NCBI RefSeq assembly: GCF_025244825.1
Contig: NZ_CP104263.1
Coordinates: 1-64,000 of the forward strand
Reading direction: 5' to 3'
Length of the DNA: 64,000 bases
From: Arthrobacter jinronghuae
GTDB lineage: Bacteria; Actinomycetota; Actinomycetes; Actinomycetales; Micrococcaceae
In this document: positions 54,173 to 62,759 of the stretch, piece after piece
Layout: each line of letters begins with the position of its first letter
How positions within the stretch are numbered: the stretch's first letter is position 1
Notes under the pieces: generated by a model
What the model saw: only the letters and a program-made list of their open reading frames with translations
Told to the model about the DNA's origin: nothing
Database searches by the model: none
Translations under genes and position numbers: made by a program

Positions 54173-55183
54173 ATGAACCGCAGGGTCACGTCCAACGACG
54201 TCGCGCAGGCCGCGGGCGTCTCCCGTGCCACCGTCAGTTACGTGCTCAACGGCCGTGCCGGGCAGAGTATCTCCACCGCGACGCAGGACAGGGTGCTGGC
54301 CGCAGCCCGCTCACTCGGGTACACGCCGTCGACGGCTGCCCGCACCCTGCGCCGCGGCCGCAGCGACCTGGTCCTGATGCTGCTGCCGCCCGAGCCCCTG
54401 GGCCGCGCCCTGGCCATCATGATCGACGCCGCCTCCGAGGAAGTGGAACGGCAGGGACTGCGTCTGGTGGCGCACCGGCTGCCGGCGCAGGGGGGAGCGC
54501 CGTCCCTGGTGCAGTCGCTGGCTCCGGCAGCGCTGATCCTCCTCACCCCGCTCCCGGAGCCGGAACTGGCAGCCCTGGCGGCCAGCGGCATCAAGGTGGC
54601 GTCCCTGCACCAGGCGCTGGAAGACCCGCTGGCGCCGGACCTCGGCATCGGGGCATGCCAGGTACAGCACCTGGCCGCCGCGGGACACCGACGGATCGGC
54701 GTGGCGGTTCCACCGGAATCCGGTTACGCCTGGCGGGTGGATGTCCGGCTGGCAGCCATTGCAGACGCCTGCAGCCGGCTCAGGCTTCCGCAGCCCGACG
54801 TCGCCCGGCTGGGCCTGGACGCAGGGGAGGCGGCTGCCGTCGTCGACCGCTGGAGAGCAGGACCGCAGCCGGTGACCGCAGCCTGTGCGTTCGACGACGA
54901 GCACGCCTTCGCCCTGCTGGCCGGGCTGGCCGCGCATGGACTGAGTGCACCGGAGGACCTGGCGGTGATCGGAGCTGAGGACATTCCGCTGGCGTCGCTG
55001 GCGGTGCCGCCGCTGACCACGGTACGGATGGACGCCCGGGAGCTGGGGGAACGCTTCGCTCGGATGGCCGTGGCGCCGCTGGGTGGGGCACAGGATCCGC
55101 AGGGAAGCGGAGCAAGCCATTCCGGGCAGCTGGCGGAACCTGACCTGCCGCCGGTTCGGCTGGTGCGGCGCGCTTCGGCCTGA
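54173..55183 (+). CDS. LacI family transcriptional regulator
   Basis: 336 residues. The N-terminal helix-turn-helix (about 4-50: VTSNDVAQAAGVSRATVSYV then VLNGRAGQSIS) and hinge are clear, and the periplasmic-binding-like effector domain follows, with the usual ending EDLAVIGAEDIPLASLAVPPLTTV. Effector unknown; the neighbour SDR may be the target, suggesting a sugar or polyol. ATG at 54173, with AGAGGGA upstream; the frame is open further upstream but no start there is plausible. Confidence 0.92.
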   Translation: MNRRVTSNDVAQAAGVSRATVSYVLNGRAGQSISTATQDRVLAAARSLGYTPSTAARTLRRGRSDLVLMLLPPEPLGRALAIMIDAASEEVERQGLRLVAHRLPAQGGAPSLVQSLAPAALILLTPLPEPELAALAASGIKVASLHQALEDPLAPDLGIGACQVQHLAAAGHRRIGVAVPPESGYAWRVDVRLAAIADACSRLRLPQPDVARLGLDAGEAAAVVDRWRAGPQPVTAACAFDDEHAFALLAGLAAHGLSAPEDLAVIGAEDIPLASLAVPPLTTVRMDARELGERFARMAVAPLGGAQDPQGSGASHSGQLAEPDLPPVRLVRRASA

Positions 55184-55203
55184 GCAGGTAACCCGCGGGA
55201 CCG

Positions 55204-56253
55204 TCAGCCGTGCGGCCAGTCTGCGACCGCCCGCTCGATGGCCCGCCGCTTGGCTGCCGAGACCCGTTCCACCAGGTCGATTACCGGTTCCGGGGTGGCC
55301 CGGGAAGTGCGGGGCAGCCGCCAGGTTCCCACGGCCACGCCGTCGTCGAGCACGGCCGGGCGGAAGACCCCGTTGCCGCCCGGGACAATTGCCGCCAGCA
55401 TCGCCGGGCTGGCAACCAGGGAACGGTCCGCGTAACCGAGGATCCACTCATCGAACGCCGGCACCAGTGACACTCCGGAACGCTCCGGAATCTCCGGCTT
55501 ACCGATGATCCACGCCGGCCGACCGTCCACTTCCACCTGAACCAGGTCCGCCACCCCGGCCGCGGCCTTGCGCACCACGGTCCTGGGCAGCTTGGTCCAC
55601 CAGGCCAGGTCAGCTTCGGTGACCGGACCGCGCGCCAGCACGAAGCCGCGCACCAGGGCCGTGAGGTCGCCGTCGGCCGCTCCCGGGCTGACGGCGCGCG
55701 GTGCCGTGAGGGTGAGGAGTTGCTCGGTACCGGAAAACCGTCCCCAGTGCGCCAGACCCTCCACGCAGAGGTGCATCAGCAGGTGGTAGCCGCGTCCGTC
55801 GGAGGTGTCGATCCCCGCAGCTTCCCAGAGTTCCAGCGCCTCGGAGCGCCGCAGGGGCCGCTCGCCCAGCGCCTCGCGCAGGGTGTCCCGGCCCCGCGCG
55901 AGTACCGTCTCCTCAAGCCCCAGCTCGGCCCGGCGTCGGGCAGCCATGTTTCGGATGCGTTCCGCGGTGAAGGACAGCAGGGCCGCCAGATGCTCCGGAG
56001 TGGTGGCGAACAGGGTGCCGCGCATCGGCCAGCCGCGCACCAGTTCGCCGCGGTCAAACGCGTCCCGGACGTCCTGGACGGTGGTTCCGGGGCGGGAACG
56101 GACGGCAATGGCCCGCAGCACTGCGGGCAGGTCCTGGCCCTGCAGCGCGACCGCACGCCTTACGACGTCGGCCGGGGACAGATCCGAACCGCCCAGCAGC
56201 TGCGAGGAGCGCCGCATCCGCCGTGCATCCTGCCCTGAAAGAGAAATGACCAC
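55204..56253 (-). CDS. Winged-helix DNA-binding domain protein (AlkZ/HTH_42 family)
   Basis: 349 residues of the HTH_42 (AlkZ-like) superfamily, which includes interstrand-crosslink DNA glycosylases. AVALQGQDLPAVLRAIAVR near residues 37-52 carries the Gln-x-Gln type motif at the place of the AlkZ active site; GWPMRGTLFATTPEHLAALL and LVPAFDEWILGYADRSL are further family landmarks. Activity is likely but not proved from sequence. GTG start at 56253; no close operon partner. Confidence 0.82.
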   Translation of the reverse strand: MVISLSGQDARRMRRSSQLLGGSDLSPADVVRRAVALQGQDLPAVLRAIAVRSRPGTTVQDVRDAFDRGELVRGWPMRGTLFATTPEHLAALLSFTAERIRNMAARRRAELGLEETVLARGRDTLREALGERPLRRSEALELWEAAGIDTSDGRGYHLLMHLCVEGLAHWGRFSGTEQLLTLTAPRAVSPGAADGDLTALVRGFVLARGPVTEADLAWWTKLPRTVVRKAAAGVADLVQVEVDGRPAWIIGKPEIPERSGVSLVPAFDEWILGYADRSLVASPAMLAAIVPGGNGVFRPAVLDDGVAVGTWRLPRTSRATPEPVIDLVERVSAAKRRAIERAVADWPHG

Positions 56254-56304
56254 GGGGCAAAGCTATGCGGGCGCAGCGGTGCCCGGCAAGGTTCCGGGGA
56301 CCGG

Positions 56305-57420
56305 CTACTGGCCCTGGTCCGCTTCCCGCGCCCGGTAAAGCTGCATCAGCCGGTAACGGCGACCCAGGGACTCCCGGCGGGGTTTGACCGGTGCATCCTC
56401 CGGTTCGGCCGTGAGGTCGATGTGTTCCTTGCCGAAACGCCAGAGCAGCAGGTCATCGAGCAGCCGGTCCGGTCCGGGCGAATAGCGGTGATCCAGGGCC
56501 GCGCGGACCTTCGTGATGGCCTCTGCCTGCAGCAGCCCGGCCAGGTCCATGGTGGTCTTCATGCCGTGCGCAGCCAGCATTTCCGCTGCCCACCCCCAGT
56601 CATCACCGGACTTGCGGTTGACGTGCGGGAGCAGGGTCATCCAAATGTCCCGGATCCGGTTCGGGGTCAGCGGCGCACTGCCCTGGCCTTCCTCGTCCCA
56701 GAAACCGGTGACCGTTTCGTAGCGTTCATGCAGCTCGGCGAAGGCGGTTTCCACCGTCTCCAGCATGGCCGCGGTTGCCGTGAACTGCCGGTCGAAATAC
56801 GGGCTCCAGGCCCGGGGATCGCCGGCCTTGAACCGGATGTCATGCTCGATTTCGGACCAGGCGTGGGCCAGCACGGTACGGATCTGCACTTCGAACAGGT
56901 AGCTGCCGTTGGGCCGCTGGTCCGGGTCAAGCAGCTTGTGGAACTTCCGCACCGTCTCGTTCTGGATGGTCCGCAGGATCAGGTGCCGGCTGGAGTAGCC
57001 GTAGGTGCCGGATTCAATGGAGCCAATGTCCTTCTCGCGGTCGCCGCGGCAGTCAAACTCCGCCCGCTGCCGCTTGATCAGGTTCGCCGCTTCATCCACT
57101 TCGTGCGGCAGCGTCATGATGATGCGCAGGCCCACGAGGTCGGTGAGGTTGCGCAGCGGATCCGGGAACAGCAGGGAGGGCAGTTCGCCGGGGTGCTCCG
57201 GGGGCAGCATCCGGGAAGCCTTGTCCCGGAACGACTCCACGGTCTTGGTTCGCGAGGCAACAAACAACGGCTTGACCGGACTGTCGGCAAAGACAGCGCG
57301 AAGATTCGCTTCCATCTCCGCGGTAACCGCTTCCAGTCCCGGCCGGACCCGGGCGTACTCATCGGTACTGGCCTGGACTGTGGGCCGCAGCCGCTCATCC
57401 AGTGTGTCCCACGCGCTCAA
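56305..57420 (-). CDS. RelA/SpoT-domain (p)ppGpp synthetase-like protein
   Basis: 371 residues with a RelA/SpoT nucleotidyltransferase domain (about 25-215): LRNLTDLVGLRIIMTLPHEVD, GYSSRHLIL and FEVQIRTVLAHAWSEIEHD, which hold the GTP-binding and Mg-binding residues. The rest (about 215-371) is a helical domain with no TGS or HD hydrolase domain. It may be a small alarmone synthetase or a divergent relative (toxSAS type). TTG at 57420 has AAAGGGAA upstream. No antitoxin-like neighbour is obvious. Confidence 0.85.
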   Translation of the reverse strand: MSAWDTLDERLRPTVQASTDEYARVRPGLEAVTAEMEANLRAVFADSPVKPLFVASRTKTVESFRDKASRMLPPEHPGELPSLLFPDPLRNLTDLVGLRIIMTLPHEVDEAANLIKRQRAEFDCRGDREKDIGSIESGTYGYSSRHLILRTIQNETVRKFHKLLDPDQRPNGSYLFEVQIRTVLAHAWSEIEHDIRFKAGDPRAWSPYFDRQFTATAAMLETVETAFAELHERYETVTGFWDEEGQGSAPLTPNRIRDIWMTLLPHVNRKSGDDWGWAAEMLAAHGMKTTMDLAGLLQAEAITKVRAALDHRYSPGPDRLLDDLLLWRFGKEHIDLTAEPEDAPVKPRRESLGRRYRLMQLYRAREADQGQ

Positions 57421-57526
57421 AGCTGTTTCCCTTTCCCCTGCCTGCCCCCAGCCTATGGCACGGCGTTTATCCGACCCCGGCGATAGGCTCCCTATCAGAT
57501 TAAGCCCCGCGAGCAGAAGGATCGTC

Positions 57527-58285
57527 ATGCCAGCGCCTGCACTTCGTATCTCCTACGGGCCGCACCCGGACCAGTACGCCGAACTTACCCTTCCGGAAAG
57601 GGGTGCCGCGGCGCAGGCGGTGGTGGTCATCATCCACGGCGGATACTGGCGTGCAGCCTATGATGCGGAACTGGGCCGGCCGCTGGCGGCGGACCTGGCC
57701 GCCCGCGGGTTTGCCGCCTGGAACCTGGAATACCGCCGGGCCGGCAAAGGCGGCGGCTGGCCGGAAACGTTCGAGGATGTCTGCGCCGGAATCGACGCGC
57801 TGGCGCCGGCGGCACGGGAGTACGACGTCGACCTCTCCCGGGTGGTCCTCCTGGGCCACTCGGCCGGCGGCCACCTGGCCGCGCTGGCCGCGGCACGGAC
57901 CAATCCGCACGTTCTACCGGCCGGCGTCGTCAGTTCCTCCGGAGTCCTGAACCTGGCCGAGGCTTACGAACTGGGCCTGAGCAACGGCGCGGTGCGGAAC
58001 TTCCTCGGCTGCACGCCGGAAGAGGATCCCCGGCGTTACCGGGATGCGGATCCCATGTGTGCACTGCCGCTGCCGGTTCCGGTCTGGGCGCTGCACGGCG
58101 AGGAAGACACTACAGTGCCGCTCAGTTCTTCCAGCAGCTGGGTGGACGCTGCCCGGGCAAGCGGTACAGAGGCGCAGCTGCGCCTCATTCCCGGCGACCA
58201 CTTCGCGATGATCACCCCCGGCACCCCGGCATGGGACGCCGTCGTCGAGGCGGTCCGTGAGGCGGCCGGAATACCTGTTCCTTAA
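57527..58285 (+). CDS. Alpha/beta hydrolase (kynurenine formamidase-like)
   Basis: 252 residues. IIHGGYWRAAYD gives the HGGxW oxyanion loop, GHSAGGHLAALAA the nucleophile serine, and HGEEDTTVPL plus GDHFAMI the Asp and His of the triad. This set is typical of kynurenine formamidase/carboxylesterase-type enzymes; no other kynurenine-pathway gene is near. ATG at 57527 with AGAAGGA. The upstream RelA/SpoT gene is divergent. Confidence 0.85.
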   Translation: MPAPALRISYGPHPDQYAELTLPERGAAAQAVVVIIHGGYWRAAYDAELGRPLAADLAARGFAAWNLEYRRAGKGGGWPETFEDVCAGIDALAPAAREYDVDLSRVVLLGHSAGGHLAALAAARTNPHVLPAGVVSSSGVLNLAEAYELGLSNGAVRNFLGCTPEEDPRRYRDADPMCALPLPVPVWALHGEEDTTVPLSSSSSWVDAARASGTEAQLRLIPGDHFAMITPGTPAWDAVVEAVREAAGIPVP

Positions 58286-58319
58286 GGCAACCGGGAGACT
58301 GCTCTGTTAGGTTGGCAGT

Positions 58320-59234
58320 GTGCTTACAGTTATTGGGGAAGCCCTTGTTGATGAAGTAGTCAGCGACACGGCGCCGCGGCGAACACACCCCGGCGGCAGC
58401 CCGCTGAATGTAGCTGTGGGCGTGGCGCGGCTGGGCCGGCCCGTGCAGTTTGTGGGCCGCTTCGGTTCGGATAGCTACGGGGCGATGATCGCCGAGCACC
58501 TCCGAACCAATTCCGTGCTGACCGCGTTCGAAGCCGATGACCTGCCGACCAGCGTGGCAACGGCCATGCTGGATCCGGTGGGCGGCGCCCGGTACACCTT
58601 TGACCTGGAATGGCAGCTTCCAGGCCTGGCGGAGGACCTTCCGGCCCTGCTGGACGGAACCACCATGCTGCACACCGGTTCCATCGCGTCCATGCTCTCG
58701 CCCGGTGCGAGCCACGTGCTGCGCGCCGTGGAACAGGCACGGCCCGGCTGCACCATCACCTACGATCCGAACTGCCGGCCGACCATCATCACCGACGTCT
58801 CCTACGCCCGTGAACAGGCCGAGAAATTCGTCGCCCTCGCCGACGTCGTCAAGGCCTCCGACGAAGACCTGCAGTGGCTGTATCCGAACGAACCTGCGGA
58901 GGAATCCGCCCGGCGCTGGCTCGCTGCGGGCCCGTCGCTGGTAGTGGTCACCCGGGGTTCGAAGGGACCGTGGGCCGTGGCCGCGGCTGGTGAATGCGAA
59001 GTCGCCGCGCCCACCGTCAGCGTGGTGGACACCGTGGGTGCCGGGGATTCGTTTATGTCCGCCCTCCTGGTGGGGCTGATGGACCGGGAGCTCGACGGCG
59101 GTGCCCGCCGCAGCGAGCTGGCCCGGATCGGCGTCGGCGAACTGCAGGAGCTGCTCTCCTTCGCCGCGCGCGCAGCTGCCGTCACCGTTTCCCGCGCCGG
59201 AGCCAACCCGCCCTACCGCCGCGAACTCTCCTGA
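58320..59234 (+). CDS. PfkB family carbohydrate kinase (probable fructokinase)
   Basis: 304-residue ribokinase-fold enzyme. HPGGSPLNVAVGVARLGRPVQ is the PfkB signature 1, and DTVGAGDSFMSALLVGLMD is signature 2 with the catalytic Asp (GAGD). The substrate is probably fructose or a related sugar. GTG at 58320, the first possible start; the frame runs only 34 bp after the hydrolase stop, so they may be co-transcribed. A PEBP gene follows 48 bp later. Confidence 0.9.
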   Translation: MLTVIGEALVDEVVSDTAPRRTHPGGSPLNVAVGVARLGRPVQFVGRFGSDSYGAMIAEHLRTNSVLTAFEADDLPTSVATAMLDPVGGARYTFDLEWQLPGLAEDLPALLDGTTMLHTGSIASMLSPGASHVLRAVEQARPGCTITYDPNCRPTIITDVSYAREQAEKFVALADVVKASDEDLQWLYPNEPAEESARRWLAAGPSLVVVTRGSKGPWAVAAAGECEVAAPTVSVVDTVGAGDSFMSALLVGLMDRELDGGARRSELARIGVGELQELLSFAARAAAVTVSRAGANPPYRRELS

Positions 59235-59282
59235 TCCCGCGGCACGCCGCGGCCCCGATGCCAACTACCCGAAAGGAAATCA

Positions 59283-59819
59283 GTGGAAAGCCGAGACCCG
59301 TACGAGGCACTGCCGCAGGTGCCGGAGTTCACCGTCGAGAGTGAAGAATTCGCGAACGGAGGCACGTTCGCACCGGCCCAGTACAGCGCCAAGATGGGCG
59401 TAGCCGACGGCAGCGATGCCTCGCCGCAGCTGACCTGGTCCGGTTTCCCGGAACAGACCCGCAGCTTTGCCGTGACGATGTATGACCCGGACGCACCCAC
59501 CGCCAGCGGCTATTGGCACTGGGCGGCCTTCAACATCCCCGCGTCGGTCACGGGTCTCGCCGCAGATGCCGCCAATACGGGGCAGATGCCCGCCGGCACC
59601 GTGCAGTTGGCCAACGACGCCGGATTCCCCGGCTTCGTGGGCGCGGCCCCGCCCGCAGGACACGGACGGCACCGCTACTTCGTGGTGGTCCACGCCGTGG
59701 ATACGGAGGAACTGGACGTGCCGCCGGACGCCACACCGGCTGCCTTGGGCTTCGCGCTCTTTACCCACACCCTGGCGCGCGCCACGATGATCGGCACCGC
59801 GGAAATCCGCGAGGACTAG
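59283..59819 (+). CDS. YbhB/YbcL family PEBP protein
   Basis: 178-residue phosphatidylethanolamine-binding-like protein. SPQLTWSGFPEQTRSFAVTMYDPDAPT carries the DPDAPT motif (given in parts), then GYWHWAAFNIP, and GRHRYFVVVHAVD, all conserved in bacterial PEBPs. No signal peptide, so cytoplasmic. Function in bacteria is uncertain (anion-binding pocket). GTG at 59283 has GAAAGGAAATCA upstream. Confidence 0.92.
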   Translation: MESRDPYEALPQVPEFTVESEEFANGGTFAPAQYSAKMGVADGSDASPQLTWSGFPEQTRSFAVTMYDPDAPTASGYWHWAAFNIPASVTGLAADAANTGQMPAGTVQLANDAGFPGFVGAAPPAGHGRHRYFVVVHAVDTEELDVPPDATPAALGFALFTHTLARATMIGTAEIRED

Positions 59820-59896
59820 CGTCCCGCAGGCAGTCCCAGTTGGGGAGGCTGCGCACCGTTCCGGTCCCTGCCAGAGCCGGAAGTAAGCTTGATGGC

Positions 59897-60748
59897 ATGC
59901 AGGAACAGCGGCTGCCGGTACGGCTGATAGCAAGTGACTTAGACGGCACCATCGTGGGTGCGGACAACAGCATCAGCGACCGGACCGTGAGGGCTTTCCG
60001 TGCCTGCATGGCAGCAGGAATCGACGTCGTCTTCGTGACCGGGCGCCCGCCCCGCTGGCTGGATCCGCTGCGCGAGCGGATCGGACATGTTGGCACCGTG
60101 ATCTGCTCCAACGGGGCCATCACGTATGACCTGGCCGCCGAGCGGGTCATCTCCACGCAGCTGCTCCCGCTGGAGCAGATGTTCGCCGCCGCGGAGGTCA
60201 TCCGGGACCTGTTCCCGCGGGCACGTTTCGCGGCGGAGACGGTGGACGGCCTCCATCTGGAGGACGGCTTCGTGGACACCGGATCCGTGGAACTCCTCGG
60301 CGGCATAGTGCCCGGACCGCTGCGTGAATCCCTTGCGGGCCAGCCCGGTGTGGCGAAATTCCTCGCCCGGGGAACCGACATCTCCCCGGACGAGTTCCTG
60401 CGCCGGGTGGCGCCGGCGGTGGCCGAACTGGTGGAAACCACGCATTCGGCACCGCGGATGCCGCTGCTGGAAATGTCCCTGCCGGGACTGAACAAGGCCG
60501 CCACTCTGGCCGGTTACGCCAAGGGGAAGGGCATCAGCGCGGCGGAGACCATAGCTTTCGGCGACATGCCCAACGACATCTCCATGCTGGACTGGGCCGG
60601 CCGGGGCTACGCGATGGCAACCGGCCACCCGGATGCCCGCCAGGCGGCGGACTACACGGCACCGGGCTTCACGGACGACGGCGTGGCGGTGATCCTTGAG
60701 CGGCTGCTCGATGTTCGGGAAGCCTCCGCAGAAGCTGGTGCGCGGTAA
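59897..60748 (+). CDS. HAD-family (Cof-type) phosphatase
   Basis: 283 residues of the type IIB HAD family. Motif 1 LIASDLDGTIVG with nucleophile Asp, motif 2 VFVTGRPPRW, and motif 4 IAFGDMPNDISMLDWAG with the closing NKAATLAGYAK in between. The cap domain lies at about 85-190. Substrates are usually sugar phosphates or FMN. ATG at 59897. The last 80 bp overlap the convergent PAP2 gene. Confidence 0.92.
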   Translation: MQEQRLPVRLIASDLDGTIVGADNSISDRTVRAFRACMAAGIDVVFVTGRPPRWLDPLRERIGHVGTVICSNGAITYDLAAERVISTQLLPLEQMFAAAEVIRDLFPRARFAAETVDGLHLEDGFVDTGSVELLGGIVPGPLRESLAGQPGVAKFLARGTDISPDEFLRRVAPAVAELVETTHSAPRMPLLEMSLPGLNKAATLAGYAKGKGISAAETIAFGDMPNDISMLDWAGRGYAMATGHPDARQAADYTAPGFTDDGVAVILERLLDVREASAEAGAR

Positions 60749-61448
60749 TCACCACCGCGAGCCAGGCCGCTCCGAGCGTCCAGGCCACCAGCACATCCGT
60801 CAGCCAGTGGTGGCCCAGATAGACCCGGCTCAGGCCCACGGCAAACGTGAAGACCGCTGCCGCCAGCCCTGCGAAGACCTTCGCCCAGCGGTTATGCACG
60901 TGCAGGATCACCAGGTAGGCCAGGATCCCCGCGATGACGATCGAGTTCAGGGTGTGTCCGCTCGGAAACGAGGCGGAGGATTCGTACGGCGGAACGGCAT
61001 CCGCCAGTTCCGGCCGGGTACGCCCGATCAAAGCCTTTCCGGTGACCGTCATGAGCAGGGAACCGGCGGCTGCGGCCGCCGTGAGGATCAGCGGCGTCCA
61101 GGAGCGCCAGCGCAGGCACATAACGAGCACCACGAGCCCGGCGATGACGGGCATGCCGATGGTCCCGGCGAGGTTGGTGAAACCGGTGACCGCGGAATCC
61201 AGCGCGGGAGTGCGCAGCCCCAGCGCCGCTTCCAGTGCCGGCCGGTCCAGCCCGGCCACGCCGTCCGCGTCGGCGACCGAGTCATAGACCTCCGCGGACA
61301 CGAGAGTCAGGGCCAATGCCGGCAGGAGGCCGACGGCCAGGATCACCAGCAGGGTCACATGCGGCGAGGTTGCGCGGCTGATTGCATGCAGCAGCCGCCT
61401 GAGCGGATTTGCGGCGGGGGAGGGATGTTGTGCGGGGTCCAGGCTCAT
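60669..61448 (-). CDS. PAP2 family phosphatase
   Basis: 259 residues with six membrane segments. The three phosphatase motifs are present: KALIGRTRPEL, SFPSGHTLNS and SRVYLGHHWLTDVL. These enzymes remove phosphate from undecaprenyl pyrophosphate, phosphatidate or phosphatidylglycerol phosphate. ATG at 61448 overlaps the esterase stop by 4 bp (ATGA). The 3' end overlaps the opposite-strand HAD gene by 80 bp. Confidence 0.93.
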   Translation of the reverse strand: MSLDPAQHPSPAANPLRRLLHAISRATSPHVTLLVILAVGLLPALALTLVSAEVYDSVADADGVAGLDRPALEAALGLRTPALDSAVTGFTNLAGTIGMPVIAGLVVLVMCLRWRSWTPLILTAAAAAGSLLMTVTGKALIGRTRPELADAVPPYESSASFPSGHTLNSIVIAGILAYLVILHVHNRWAKVFAGLAAAVFTFAVGLSRVYLGHHWLTDVLVAWTLGAAWLAVVITAHQLLRRLPEHRAAAQGSPPRRRP

Positions 61449-62743
61449 GGCTCAAGTATGCCAAGCCGGCTGCACAGCCAGTCCAGGTTGTTCTCCAGCC
61501 CGGCCCGCCAGACCTGCCAGGAGTGTCCGCCCGGAAGCTCCTGGAACTGCACGTCCGCGCCGGCAGCCCGGGCCGCTTCGTACACCTGCCGGCCTTCCGG
61601 CGCGTAGACCTTGTCTTCGCGGCCGACGACGACGATCCCGGCAAGGTCCGGAAACGCCATCCGGTGAAACCGGTCCACGGCATTCTGTTCTGCAAAAGCG
61701 GCCTTGTCGCCGCCGAAGTAGGTGTCCAGCAGGGCCTGCTGCCCGTCCGCATCGGTGGGCTGGTTCTCTCCGGCGATATCCAGGAACGTGGGATAGACAT
61801 CGGGGTGGTTCGCTGCCAGCTGCACTGCGCAGGTGCCGCCGAACGAATACCCCGCGATCGCCCACTGGTGCGCCCCGGACGTCCCGGCCCCGAGCTGCTG
61901 CTGCACCCAGGCGGGAAGGTCCCGGGCCAGATAGGTTGCGGAGTCGCTGACGGAAGTGTCCATGCACAGCGGCCAGTCGGGATTGGAAGCGTTGCTCGCA
62001 TCGGGCATTACGACAACCGGTGCCAGGCCGGCGTGGCGGGCGGCAAAGTCATCCATCATTTCAGCTATGCGGCCGCTGATGAGCCAGTCGTTCGGGGATC
62101 CCGGCTGGCCGTGGATCAGGACCAGCACCGGCAGGCTGACGGCACCCGGGTCCGCCAGATAGGCCGGCGGAAGATAGATCAGCGCAGTGTTGGACGCGTA
62201 CCCCGAGGCGGTAGCGGGGATTTCGTCGCGGTAGACAGTGCCCTCCCCGGGCATGTCCGACGGCGGGGACCAGCTGCTTTCGGAGGCAGCGGGGCGGTCC
62301 GCTCCTGCGTCGGCGGGAGCGGGAATGGGATCATCCGTGGCCGTGGGCGGGTTCAGGAGGGATCCAACCGTGGGGTATTGGTTGTAGGCGAGGTTCACCG
62401 TGCAGGCCAAACCCAGCAGTATTCCGAGCCCGGCCGCAATGCCCGCTACCCGGCGGGACAACGGGGTGCCTGGAGCTGCCATGAGCCCGGACGCCAACTG
62501 AAGCCCCAGGATTGCCAGGGCAGAGTAGAGGTAGAGCGTCCGTGGAAGCGAAGCATTCCACCAATGGAATATAACTTCTGCCAGCACATAAAGCAGTGCG
62601 GTGCAGACCGCCGCAACTACTGCGTAGACCAGGATCCGGCGCAGGCCCAGCCGCCTCCCCGCAATCCCGAGCCAGAGAAGCGAAGCCGCGCCCAGTGCCA
62701 GAGCGAGGACGGGAAGGATCCCGTCAACCAGGGACAGGGCCAT
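61445..62743 (-). CDS. Membrane-anchored esterase, possible aminoacyl-phosphatidylglycerol hydrolase
   Basis: 432 residues: four or five N-terminal membrane segments (about 1-120), a linker, then an external esterase domain (about 185-432) of the esterase D/antigen-85 type with HGQPGSPNDWL, nucleophile elbow AGYSFGGTCAVQLAA, acid in VVGREDKVY and histidine in ELPGGHSWQVW. ATG at 62743 lies 16 bp after the stop of the MprF-like gene and overlaps the PAP2 start, so the three are one operon. Known aminoacyl-PG synthases are often partnered with such hydrolases; the role here is inferred. Confidence 0.8.
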   Translation of the reverse strand: MALSLVDGILPVLALALGAASLLWLGIAGRRLGLRRILVYAVVAAVCTALLYVLAEVIFHWWNASLPRTLYLYSALAILGLQLASGLMAAPGTPLSRRVAGIAAGLGILLGLACTVNLAYNQYPTVGSLLNPPTATDDPIPAPADAGADRPAASESSWSPPSDMPGEGTVYRDEIPATASGYASNTALIYLPPAYLADPGAVSLPVLVLIHGQPGSPNDWLISGRIAEMMDDFAARHAGLAPVVVMPDASNASNPDWPLCMDTSVSDSATYLARDLPAWVQQQLGAGTSGAHQWAIAGYSFGGTCAVQLAANHPDVYPTFLDIAGENQPTDADGQQALLDTYFGGDKAAFAEQNAVDRFHRMAFPDLAGIVVVGREDKVYAPEGRQVYEAARAAGADVQFQELPGGHSWQVWRAGLENNLDWLCSRLGILEP

Positions 62744-62759
62744 CACGGCCGGGGCGTCC

